Shown here: positions 1 to 6,047 of the stretch, in pieces
Position numbering within the stretch: position 1 is the first letter of the stretch
Layout: each line of letters starts with the position of its first letter
Assembly (NCBI GenBank): GCA_013041945.1
Contig: JABDRC010000216.1
Location: forward strand, 1 to 16,758
From: Halobacteria archaeon
GTDB lineage: Bacteria > Pseudomonadota > Gammaproteobacteria > UBA9214
Length of the DNA stretch: 16,758 nucleotides
Reading direction: 5' to 3'
Translations under genes and position numbers: made by a program
The notes under the pieces: generated by a model
What the model saw: only the letters and a program-made list of their open reading frames with translations
What the model was told of the DNA's origin: nothing
Database searches by the model: none

Positions 1-137
1 TGGGGAAGCTGCTGCACATCAGGACAGTCCCGGAGCTCAAATTCATGCTTGACCGGTCACTCGAGGAAGGCGCCCGCATCGGTGCCCTGATCAACCGCGC
101 GGTCGCCAGCGACAAGGGTGACGATGAAGACAGCTGA
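1..137 (+). CDS. rbfA: Ribosome-binding factor A, C-terminal end (partial)
   Basis: The frame starting at base 3 is open to a TGA at 135-137 and encodes the last 44 residues of a protein; the start lies before the window. The stretch VPELKFMLDRSLEEGARI followed by an ALINRA helix is typical of the RbfA C-terminus (family form: P.L.F..D.S...G.RI..LI). RbfA is a KH-fold cold-shock protein that binds the free 30S subunit and helps mature the 5' end of 16S rRNA. Its position directly upstream of truB, rpsO and pnp matches the conserved nusA-infB-rbfA-truB-rpsO-pnp order, which supports the call. The tail ends in an acidic DKGDDEDS, a common variable end for the family. Confidence 0.9.
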   Translation, partial: GKLLHIRTVPELKFMLDRSLEEGARIGALINRAVASDKGDDEDS

Positions 138-181
138 CATTCATTGCCGCAAACACGCAATGTGCGCAAAGAATAAATCAC

Positions 182-208
182 CACAGAGAACACAGAGAAC
201 ACAGAGAA
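182..208 (+). repeat. Three tandem copies of CACAGAGAA
   Basis: Three exact, back-to-back 9-nt units (182-190, 191-199, 200-208). The same 9-mer in the same three-copy arrangement occurs at 15481-15507, a variant triple occurs at 15282-15308, and two inverted units occur at 15686-15703. Confidence 0.9.
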
Positions 209-230
209 TCGTGGTAAGAAATATCCTTCA

Positions 231-278
231 TTATCCCTGTCTCCGTCTACGCGAGGACAGGCTCCAGCAGGGGTCCAG
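231..278. repeat. REP-like hairpin sequence, long variant, diverged copy
   Basis: This stretch shares the core GGACAGGCTCC and the ending TCCAG with the better preserved copy at 15330-15378. The outer arms (TTATCCCTG and GCAGGGGTCCAG) are degenerate versions of ATCCCCGC and GCGGGGATCCAG. It lies just after the CACAGAGAA block, the same order as in the downstream island. Confidence 0.65.
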
Positions 279-356
279 CCTTGATCAAGGTTTTGTCCTC
301 TCTGCGCACTTTGTGTCTTTACAATAGACAAAACGTTTTCAAGAGTATCCGGGACT

Positions 357-1283
357 ATGGGCAGACGTCATCGCAGCAGTAACCTGCGCCGGGTCAATGG
401 CATCCTCCTGCTGGACAAACCGGCGGGACTGACCTCCAATGCCGCGCTGCAGGCTGTCAAGAAACTGTTCGCTGCCCGCAAGGCCGGCCATACCGGCAGC
501 CTGGACCCGCTGGCAACCGGCCTGCTGCCGATCTGCTTCGGTGAGGCGACCAAGATATCCGGCTTCCTGCTGGATGCCGACAAGCACTACACCGTGACCT
601 GCCGGTTCGGACTGCGCACAACCACGGGCGATGCCGAAGGGGAAATCATCGAGGAACGGCCGGTGGGCGATCTCGGTGAGCGGCGGGTAGCCGCTGCACT
701 GGCCGGGTTTGCCGGCGAGATCGAGCAGATCCCGCCGATGTACTCGGCACTCAAGCACAAGGGCGAGCGGCTCTACAAGCTGGCCCGGGCAGGGGTCGAG
801 GTGGAGCGCGAACCGCGCCGGGTGATGATCCACGCCATCGAACTGCTGTCCTGCTCGTCGCCGGTCGCACAGATCCGGGTCCACTGCTCGAAAGGGACCT
901 ATGTGCGGACCCTGGTTGAAGATATCGGCGAACAGCTGGGTTGCGGTGCACATGTTACCGCCCTGCGCCGGACCGGTGTGGGCCCGTTCGGCGAGGAGGG
1001 CATGCATGCCCTGGACGGGCTGGAAGCGACGGCAGCGGCCGGCGGGCACCACGCGCTTGACCAGTTGCTGCTGCCGATCGAAAGCGGACTGGTGCAGTGG
1101 CCGGGCGTGTCGCTCAGCGTCGATGCCGCCTTCTACCTGCGCCAGGGACAGCCGGTGCTGGTGCCGCAGGCGCCGACCGAGGGCTGGGTGAGGCTGTACG
1201 AGGGCGGGTCGCGCTTTATCGGCATGGGCGAGATCCTGGATGACGGCCGGGTGGCGCCGCGCCGCCTGATGAGCCGCCCCTGA
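357..1283 (+). CDS. truB: tRNA pseudouridine(55) synthase
   Basis: This 308-residue protein is TruB, which isomerises U55 to pseudouridine in the T-loop of tRNAs. The N-terminus NGILLLDKPAGLTSN is the family hallmark. GHTGSLDPLATGLLP carries the catalytic aspartate at residue 50 (D48 in E. coli), and YSALKHKGERLYKLARAG and CSKGTYVRTLVEDIG are further conserved blocks. A PUA-like C-terminal domain covers roughly residues 250-305. Length is close to the E. coli enzyme (314). The ATG at 357 was chosen because the conserved block starts about 13 residues later; no strong Shine-Dalgarno sequence precedes it. It lies between rbfA and rpsO in the standard operon order, but a repeat element separates it from rbfA, so local transcript processing or a separate start is possible. 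Confidence 0.96.
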   Translation: MGRRHRSSNLRRVNGILLLDKPAGLTSNAALQAVKKLFAARKAGHTGSLDPLATGLLPICFGEATKISGFLLDADKHYTVTCRFGLRTTTGDAEGEIIEERPVGDLGERRVAAALAGFAGEIEQIPPMYSALKHKGERLYKLARAGVEVEREPRRVMIHAIELLSCSSPVAQIRVHCSKGTYVRTLVEDIGEQLGCGAHVTALRRTGVGPFGEEGMHALDGLEATAAAGGHHALDQLLLPIESGLVQWPGVSLSVDAAFYLRQGQPVLVPQAPTEGWVRLYEGGSRFIGMGEILDDGRVAPRRLMSRP

Positions 1284-1301
1284 TATCCACTACGAGATAG
1301 C

Positions 1302-1330
1302 TTGTGGCAGGCGGAAACGACAGTTAAAAT
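1302..1330 (+). promoter_or_regulatory. Sigma70-type promoter for rpsO
   Basis: TTGTGG (1302-1307) and TAAAAT (1325-1330) are separated by 17 bases and lie in the truB-rpsO gap, about 50 bases before the rpsO start. A separate rpsO promoter in this position is also known in E. coli. The leader that follows contains a GGGAG ribosome site (1369-1373) flanked by AATT on both sides, which could pair and place the site in a loop. S15 represses its own translation in several bacteria, but I cannot show a pseudoknot here. Confidence 0.6.
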
Positions 1331-1379
1331 ACCCAGCTCACTAAATTATGCAGGTAGTCGCAATTCGCGGGAGTAATTC

Positions 1380-1649
1380 ATGGCTTTGAATGCCGAGAAA
1401 AAAGATCAGATCGTCAAGACGCACCAGCGCGGTGATTCCGATACCGGTTCGCCCGAGGTCCAGGTTGCCCTGTTGACCGCGAACATCACGGGTCTGGCAG
1501 ACCACTTTGCCAAACACAAGGGCGATCACCACTCCCGTCAGGGTCTGCTGCGTATGATCAACAAGCGCCGCAAGCTGCTTGATTACCTGAAAGGCAAGGA
1601 CAGCAAGCGCTACCAGGATCTCATTACCCATCTCGGCCTGCGTCGGTAG
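1380..1649 (+). CDS. rpsO: 30S ribosomal protein S15
   Basis: The 89-residue product is the exact usual length for bacterial S15. It shows the four-helix pattern with the conserved elements GDTGSPEVQ-like (here GDSDTGSPEVQVALLT), LADHFAKHKGDHHSRQGLL and MINKRRKLLDYLK. S15 binds the central domain of 16S rRNA early in 30S assembly and contributes to a bridge with the 50S subunit. The ATG at 1380 is preceded by GGGAG at a spacing of six bases. It is followed by pnp after 62 bases with no terminator in between, so read-through into pnp is expected. Confidence 0.98.
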   Translation: MALNAEKKDQIVKTHQRGDSDTGSPEVQVALLTANITGLADHFAKHKGDHHSRQGLLRMINKRRKLLDYLKGKDSKRYQDLITHLGLRR

Positions 1650-1711
1650 TACCGGGTCTTCACCGAACACCGCAGTTCATCTATCACCCTTCTCAACGAG
1701 GAACACCGCCC

Positions 1712-3799
1712 GTGAGTGCAATCAAGAAAACCTTTCAGTTCGGTGACCAGACGGTCACGATGGAAACGGGCGAAATCGCCCGCCAATGCAGCGCCGTCAT
1801 CGTCAGTATGGGTGACACGCAGGTGCTTGCCACTGTGGTCGGGGACAAGCATCCCATGGAAGGACGTGATTTCTTTCCGCTGACCGTCGACTACCAGGAA
1901 AAGGGTTACGCGGCCGGCCAGATACCCGGCAACTTCTTCCGGCGTGAAGGTCGACCGAGCGAGGCGGAGACGCTGATGTGCCGGCTGGTGGATCGACCGC
2001 TGCGCCCGCTGTTCCCGAAAGGTTTCAAGAACGAAGTCCAGGTGATCCTCACGGTCATATCCTACGATCCGCAGGTTCCGCCCGACATCCCTGCCATGAT
2101 CGGCGCATCCGCGGCCATGTCGATTTCCGGTCTGCCGTTTGCCGGCCCCATCGGCGCCGCCCGCGTCGGTTATATCGATGGCAACTATGTGCTGAATCCG
2201 ACCACGGAACAGATGGAAGTCTCGCAGCTGGACCTGATTGTCTCCGGCACCGCGAGTGCCGTGCTGATGGTCGAGTCGGAAGCGAAGGAGCTCCCGGAGG
2301 ATGTCATGCTGGGTTCCGTTGTCTACGGGCATGAACAGCAGCAGGCAGTGATCACGGCAATCAAAGAACTCGCAGCCGAGGTCAACACGCCGCCACTGGA
2401 ATGGACGAAGCCGGAAGAAAATACCGCGCTGGCCGCTGCCGTGGCCGCTGCCGGCACCGACCGGATTACCGCTGCCTACAAGATTGCCGACAAACTCGAG
2501 CGTTACGGTGCATTGTCTGCACTGCGCAAGCAGCTGGTCGGCGAAGTCGCCGATGACGAGGCCGAAGGCGGCTTCGGCAGCGCCGAGGTTTCCGCGGCCA
2601 TCGGCAAGCTGGAAAAGAACATCGTGCGCAGTCGGGTGCTCGCCGGCGAGGCGCGCATCGACGGTCGTGACACGAAGACGGTGCGTCCGATCAACATTCG
2701 CACCGGCGTGTTGCCGCGGGCCCATGGTTCCGCACTCTTTACCCGTGGCGAAACCCAGGCGCTGGTCGTGACCACGCTGGGAACCGAACGCGATGCCGCG
2801 CTCATAGACGCGCTGTCCGGGACCACCAAGGAACAGTTCCTGCTGCATTACAACTTCCCGCCTTACTGTGTCGGCGAGACCGGGCGTATCGGCGGTACCA
2901 AGCGCCGCGAGGTGGGCCACGGCAAGCTGGCCAAGCGCGGCGTCATGGCGGTCATGCCATCGAAGGAAAGCTTTCCCTATACCATCCGCGTGGTCTCCGA
3001 GATCACGGAGTCGAACGGCTCCAGTTCCATGGCCAGTGTCTGCGGCAGCAGCCTGTCGATGATGGATGCCGGTGTGCCGATCAGTGCCCCGGTGGCCGGT
3101 GTGGCCATGGGCCTGATCAAGGAAGACAACGGCTACGCGGTACTGACCGACATCCTCGGCGACGAGGACCACCTCGGGGACATGGACTTCAAGGTTGCCG
3201 GTACCGAGAAGGGCGTGAATGCCCTGCAGATGGATATCAAGATCCAGGGCATTACCCAGGAGATCATGCAGCAGGCGCTGGCACAGGCCAAAGACGGCCG
3301 CATGTACATCCTCGGTGAAATGAACAAGGCGATCCAGGTACCGCGCGCAGAGGTCTCCGAGTTTGCGCCGCGCTACATCACCATGAAGATCAACCCGGAC
3401 AAGATCCGTGATGTCATCGGCAAGGGCGGGGCCACCATTCGTGCAATTACCGACGAGACCGGCGCCAGCATCGACATCGATGATAACGGTAACATCAAGA
3501 TCGCCTCCGTTGACCTGGAGGCCGGTAACGAGGCACGCCGCCGCGTCGAACAGATCACCGCCGATGTCGAGGTCGGTACCATCTACGACGGCAAGGTCGC
3601 CAAGCTGATGGACTTCGGTGCCTTTGTGACCATCCTGCCGGGCAAGGACGGTCTGGTGCATATCTCGCAGATCTGCGAGGAGCGCGTGCAGAATGTCAGC
3701 GACAAGCTGTCCGAGGGCGACGTGGTCAAGGTGAAGGTGCTGGAAGTCGACAAGCAGGGCCGTATCCGCCTGAGCATGAAGGCGGTCGGACAGGGCTAG
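1712..3799 (+). CDS. pnp: Polyribonucleotide nucleotidyltransferase (PNPase)
   Basis: PNPase is a trimeric 3'-5' phosphorolytic exoribonuclease and a degradosome partner in many proteobacteria. The 695-residue protein has all expected domains in order: a first RNase PH domain (about 10-145, with FFRREGRPSE and RLVDRPLRPLFPKGF), a helical linker, a second catalytic RNase PH domain (about 310-545, with LHYNFPPYCVGETG and SFPYTIRVVSEI), a KH domain with GKGG at 570-573, and an S1 domain from about 622 (GKVAKLMDFGAFV). It is slightly shorter than E. coli PNPase (711) because the C-terminal tail stops soon after S1. Translation starts at GTG 1712 with GAGGAA (1698-1703) eight bases upstream. The gene is followed by an intrinsic terminator, so it is the last gene of the operon. 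Confidence 0.98.
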   Translation: MSAIKKTFQFGDQTVTMETGEIARQCSAVIVSMGDTQVLATVVGDKHPMEGRDFFPLTVDYQEKGYAAGQIPGNFFRREGRPSEAETLMCRLVDRPLRPLFPKGFKNEVQVILTVISYDPQVPPDIPAMIGASAAMSISGLPFAGPIGAARVGYIDGNYVLNPTTEQMEVSQLDLIVSGTASAVLMVESEAKELPEDVMLGSVVYGHEQQQAVITAIKELAAEVNTPPLEWTKPEENTALAAAVAAAGTDRITAAYKIADKLERYGALSALRKQLVGEVADDEAEGGFGSAEVSAAIGKLEKNIVRSRVLAGEARIDGRDTKTVRPINIRTGVLPRAHGSALFTRGETQALVVTTLGTERDAALIDALSGTTKEQFLLHYNFPPYCVGETGRIGGTKRREVGHGKLAKRGVMAVMPSKESFPYTIRVVSEITESNGSSSMASVCGSSLSMMDAGVPISAPVAGVAMGLIKEDNGYAVLTDILGDEDHLGDMDFKVAGTEKGVNALQMDIKIQGITQEIMQQALAQAKDGRMYILGEMNKAIQVPRAEVSEFAPRYITMKINPDKIRDVIGKGGATIRAITDETGASIDIDDNGNIKIASVDLEAGNEARRRVEQITADVEVGTIYDGKVAKLMDFGAFVTILPGKDGLVHISQICEERVQNVSDKLSEGDVVKVKVLEVDKQGRIRLSMKAVGQG

Positions 3800-3821
3800 T
3801 CGCAGCACATTTGCTGCAGGG

Positions 3822-3846
3822 AAAAGGGGCCGGCAGGCCCCTTTTT
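3822..3846 (+). terminator. Intrinsic terminator after pnp
   Basis: AAAAGGGGCC (3822-3831) pairs perfectly with GGCCCCTTTT (3836-3845) around a GGCA loop, ending in five T residues (3842-3846). It lies 23 bases after the pnp stop. The stem matches the terminator at 4704-4729 base for base; only the loop differs. Confidence 0.9.
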
Positions 3847-4115
3847 ATTGCCGGCATCAAGGCGTCTGGTCGCTATTCCACTGATTTTATAAACAATTGT
3901 TCCAATCACACCCCGGTCCTGCCGGATGACGCAGTTAAACCGGGATTGATGTCTGCTAGTATTGTTGCAAGTATATGGGTGTCTGTTCTTGAAATTACCG
4001 CTGGAACGACTCCGGGAGGGATAATTCAGATACCCCGATCCGGTGCTCGCGTACGTGCAGTAACATGTGGGTCTGTCGAGCGGTAAAACATTTTATTTAT
4101 ATGAGGAGTACCACA
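3847..4115. other. Intergenic region between pnp terminator and the repeat-protein gene
   Basis: This 269-base stretch is lower in GC than its surroundings and holds no convincing gene; the 91-codon frame at 3811-4086 begins within the pnp terminator region and resembles no family I know. An inverted pair CCCGGT/ACCGGG (3912-3917 and 3939-3944) could form a short stem. A -10-like GATAAT (4020-4025) is present but lacks a -35 box at a good distance. The next gene's promoter must be here, since a strong terminator precedes it, but I cannot place it. Confidence 0.5.
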
Positions 4116-4682
4116 ATGCGATGTAAAACGATAACAAGCAGTGCAGTGATATTGATGACAGGGTTGCTGCTGGCGGGAACCGCCCATGCCTTCGACATGG
4201 GCAATATGATGAATCCCTCGAAGTGGATGGGCGGTAACGACGATGATGATCGTTACTCAGATGATTACTATGGCGATCCTGGCTATGGTGGTTATGGCGG
4301 TGGACCCGGTTACGGTGGTGGACCCGGTTATGGCGGTGGACCCGGTTGTGGCGGTGGACCCGGTTATGGCGGTGGACCCGGTTACGGCGGTGCGCCCGGT
4401 TATGGCGGTGCGCCCGGTTATGGCGGTGCGCCCGGCTATGGTGGTGCGCCCGGCTATGGTGGTGCGCCCGGCTATGGCGGAGCACCCGGCTATGGCGGTG
4501 CGCCCGGCTATGGCGGAGCACCGGGTGCCGGCGTTGCGCCGGGATATGGCGGAGCTCCGGCGGCAGGCGCGGGCAGTGACGCCGAGATCAAGCGTCTGAA
4601 AGAGCGGATCAAGAAGCTCGAGGAGGCCAACCAGCCGGCTGCGCAGCAGCCCTGGACCATGCCGCCGGGCGGTTACCAGTAG
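4116..4682 (+). CDS. Secreted Gly/Pro/Tyr hexapeptide-repeat protein, sulfur-globule-like
   Basis: The 188-residue product has a clear Sec signal peptide (residues 1-25, cleavage after AHA). The mature N-terminus FDMGNMMNPSKWMGGN is followed by an acidic, tyrosine-rich stretch, then 15 six-residue repeats (about 62-151): five GG-PGYG-type, seven GAPGYG and three degenerate. The C-terminus has a charged amphipathic helix (about 154-174, DAEIKRLKERIKKLEEAN) that could form a coiled coil, then a Pro/Gln-rich tail. I chose the ATG at 4116 over the upstream frame start at 4065 because GAGGAG (4103-4108) lies seven bases before it and the signal peptide begins there. Secreted Gly/aromatic-repeat proteins coat periplasmic sulfur globules in purple sulfur bacteria, and the MNP...W..GGN start resembles that group as I remember it. 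That role is inference; a generic secreted structural protein is the alternative. The gene stands alone between terminators. Confidence 0.85.
   Translation: MRCKTITSSAVILMTGLLLAGTAHAFDMGNMMNPSKWMGGNDDDDRYSDDYYGDPGYGGYGGGPGYGGGPGYGGGPGCGGGPGYGGGPGYGGAPGYGGAPGYGGAPGYGGAPGYGGAPGYGGAPGYGGAPGYGGAPGAGVAPGYGGAPAAGAGSDAEIKRLKERIKKLEEANQPAAQQPWTMPPGGYQ
4299..4568 (+). repeat. Fifteen 18-nt coding tandem repeats
   Basis: Fifteen in-frame 18-nt units encode GGPGYG (units 1-5, with a Cys in unit 3), GAPGYG (units 6-12) and three decayed forms (GAPGAG, VAPGYG, GAPAAG). Units differ mainly at third codon positions, but runs of adjacent units are nearly identical, pointing to recent slippage or unequal crossover. 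They have no spacers, so this is not a CRISPR array. Confidence 0.95.
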
Positions 4683-4703
4683 AGCAATCCTGGTCTGCAA
4701 CAG

Positions 4704-4729
4704 AAAAGGGGCCGTCAGGCCCCTTTTTT
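4704..4729. terminator. Bidirectional intrinsic terminator between convergent genes
   Basis: AAAAGGGGCC (4704-4713) pairs with GGCCCCTTTT (4718-4727) around GTCA. The + strand run is six T (4724-4729); read on the - strand the stem ends in four T. It lies 21 bases after the repeat-protein stop and 19 bases beyond the stop of the converging - strand gene, so it probably serves both. Confidence 0.88.
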
Positions 4730-4746
4730 CATGATCCCGATCAGTT

Positions 4747-5850
4747 CTACGCCACCGCGTCCAGCGGTGTCTGTTGTGTGCTTACGGCATCGAGGGTTTC
4801 GGCGGCCAGTGTAGTGGCCGGGTCCTCTTGCTTCGTATCTTGCAGTTCGCTGACAGACAGCAACATGGAGCGGAAGACCTGCAGCTTGAGTGTCATGTTG
4901 TCGGCCGAGACAACACCTCCCTGTCCATCATCGGTACCACTGAACGTATCCATCAGGTTGTTGAGGAACACGCCAATGGACTGCAGGGTATTCGCCATGA
5001 TCGATGTGCGTCCGGTGGCGTCGGCGCTGTCGACCGTATCGGCCTCTGCGGGCACCGGCACCACGGCGGCAGCTTCAACGTTAGCGCTGTCGGCACCGGT
5101 ATCTTCCACGGCTGTCCCCGCAGGCGAAGTGGCGGGGTTGTCAGCGGACGCCCCGCTCACCGGGGCCGGGCTGGTGCCGGCCGGTTCAGTCGTCGGAGCC
5201 TGTGGCGCAGTGAGTCTGGCAGGCAGGGCACCCGAACCCGGATAGGTGAGTTGTTCGCTGCTCTTCATGCGGATACGCACGTTGGCGAGCTGTGCAGCAT
5301 CGATCTCCAGCGCACTGGCCGTTGCAAAGGCGCCCTCGGCGTCGCCGGTGAAGAAGTTTTCAGCCATGGTGCCGGCCTGCTCGATGACGGACTGGATGGC
5401 CGCCATCTCCTCCCCGTTCAACTCACCCTTGACCTTGAGCGAGATGCGGGTAAGGCTGCGTGCCTGCAGGTCGAGCTCGGAGATGGTCTTGCCGTCGTCG
5501 TTTTCATCCTGTCCGGCTGCAATGCTCAGCGATTCGCTGGCCCTGATCTTCAGCCGCACCATGTCGCCTTCCTGTGTCCTGATATGCAGGGCAGTGCGTT
5601 CGGAGTGGCGATAGGATAGCTTGCCGTTTTCCCCTGCATGTTCGGCTGGTTGCCTGCGCTCCTTATTACTGTCGTCGATCTCCCGCCGGTGCTCGACACC
5701 CTGCGCCTGCTCGTGGCGGTGTGCATGGCCGACACGGCGGCCTGGATGGTGCCCGTCGAGAGGATGATGCTTGCGTGATGACTGTTCCGGGCGTTCTGCG
5801 GAACGATCAGTTGAATAGCGGTAAAGCAGCTGGCTGCTGATGGCATCCAT
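4747..5850 (-). CDS. DUF5610-like protein with His-rich N-terminus, candidate motility-regulon gene
   Basis: The 367-residue protein has no signal peptide or membrane segment. Residues about 20-80 are charged and rich in His, Arg and Gln (HHPLDGHHPGRRVGHAHRH). Residues about 85-205 (VRLKIRASESLSI, SLTRISLKVKGELNGEE, AIQSVIEQAGTMAENFFTGD, FATASALEIDAAQLANVRI) fit the DUF5610 pattern as I remember it. A low-complexity Ala/Pro/Thr linker (about 208-283) leads to a helical C-terminus (about 285-340). Function is unknown. The ATG at 5850 was preferred: AGGA (5864-5867) lies 13 bases upstream, whereas the in-frame GTG at 5862 is only one base from that site; the difference is four residues. A strong sigma28-type promoter (5890-5916) places the start of transcription about 30 bases upstream, suggesting co-expression with flagellar late genes. 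The DUF assignment is from memory, not a search. Confidence 0.8.
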   Translation of the reverse strand: MDAISSQLLYRYSTDRSAERPEQSSRKHHPLDGHHPGRRVGHAHRHEQAQGVEHRREIDDSNKERRQPAEHAGENGKLSYRHSERTALHIRTQEGDMVRLKIRASESLSIAAGQDENDDGKTISELDLQARSLTRISLKVKGELNGEEMAAIQSVIEQAGTMAENFFTGDAEGAFATASALEIDAAQLANVRIRMKSSEQLTYPGSGALPARLTAPQAPTTEPAGTSPAPVSGASADNPATSPAGTAVEDTGADSANVEAAAVVPVPAEADTVDSADATGRTSIMANTLQSIGVFLNNLMDTFSGTDDGQGGVVSADNMTLKLQVFRSMLLSVSELQDTKQEDPATTLAAETLDAVSTQQTPLDAVA

Positions 5851-5889
5851 GTCTATATCCACGTCCTGTGTAATAACGGTCCTGACTGT

Positions 5890-5916
5890 TTATCGTGCAG
5901 GAGCGGCAAAGCTTTA
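5890..5916 (-). promoter_or_regulatory. Sigma28 (FliA)-type promoter for the DUF5610-like gene
   Basis: Read on the - strand, TAAAGCTT (5916-5909), 11 bases, then CACGATAA (5897-5890). The E. coli FliA consensus is TAAAGTTT-N11-GCCGATAA, so the match is 7/8 and 6/8 with exactly the right spacing. Transcription would start near 5882, leaving a leader of about 30 bases with the AGGA ribosome site. The -35 half sits in an 18-bp near-palindrome (5903-5920, GCGG.AAAGCTTT.CCGC), which could be an operator or coincidence. Confidence 0.65.
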
Positions 5917-6047
5917 CCGCCGCGGACAACAGGGCGGCAGGATGCTGCCGTGGCGTAACGGGTTTGTTCGTGGTGACTGGTGGCCGTGCGGCACTCAGGC
6001 TTCAGACGGCTGCTGCATCACCGCCGGAAGCTGCGTGTCGCGGGATT

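Larger units (their letters stand above)
158..313. repeat. Composite repeat element with imperfect inverted ends
   Basis: The left end CAATGTGCGCAAAGAA (158-173) and the reverse complement of the right end (298-313), CAAAGTGCGCAGAGAG, match at 13 of 16 positions. Between them lie the CACAGAGAA tandem block and a hairpin sequence related to those in the island near 15.3-15.7 kb. The arrangement resembles a small non-autonomous (MITE/REP-like) element. Its exact boundaries, any target-site duplication and its mobility are not shown by the sequence. Confidence 0.5.
138..356. other. rbfA-truB intergenic region filled by a dispersed repeat element
   Basis: These 219 bases contain no convincing gene; the 69-codon frame at 118-327 merely translates the repeats. 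The region holds imperfect inverted ends (158-173 and 298-313), three tandem 9-mers (182-208) and a GC-rich hairpin sequence (231-278). Related modules recur at 15257-15726. A spacer this long is unusual between rbfA and truB, which are usually close together. I see no promoter here with both boxes well placed. Confidence 0.75.

Noticed and set aside
1610..3808. 732-codon open frame antisense to pnp
   Set aside because: It is a GC-bias shadow of pnp, whose frame has full family matches; the antisense translation is low-complexity His/Asp/Gly-rich with no recognisable domain.
3989..4025. TTGAAA and GATAAT upstream of the repeat-protein gene as a promoter
   Set aside because: The boxes are 25 bases apart, too far for a sigma70 promoter, and no alternative -35 is convincing.
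3811..4086. 91-codon open frame after pnp
   Set aside because: It runs through the pnp terminator, lacks a ribosome site and shows no domain.
4299..4568. Regular 18-nt repeats considered as a CRISPR or minisatellite
   Set aside because: There are no spacers and the units are in frame within a signal-peptide protein; it is a coding repeat.
5935..5950. CGGCAG-GATG-CTGCCG hairpin downstream of the Sel1 gene as a terminator
   Set aside because: No T-run follows on the - strand and it lies about 100 bases after the stop.
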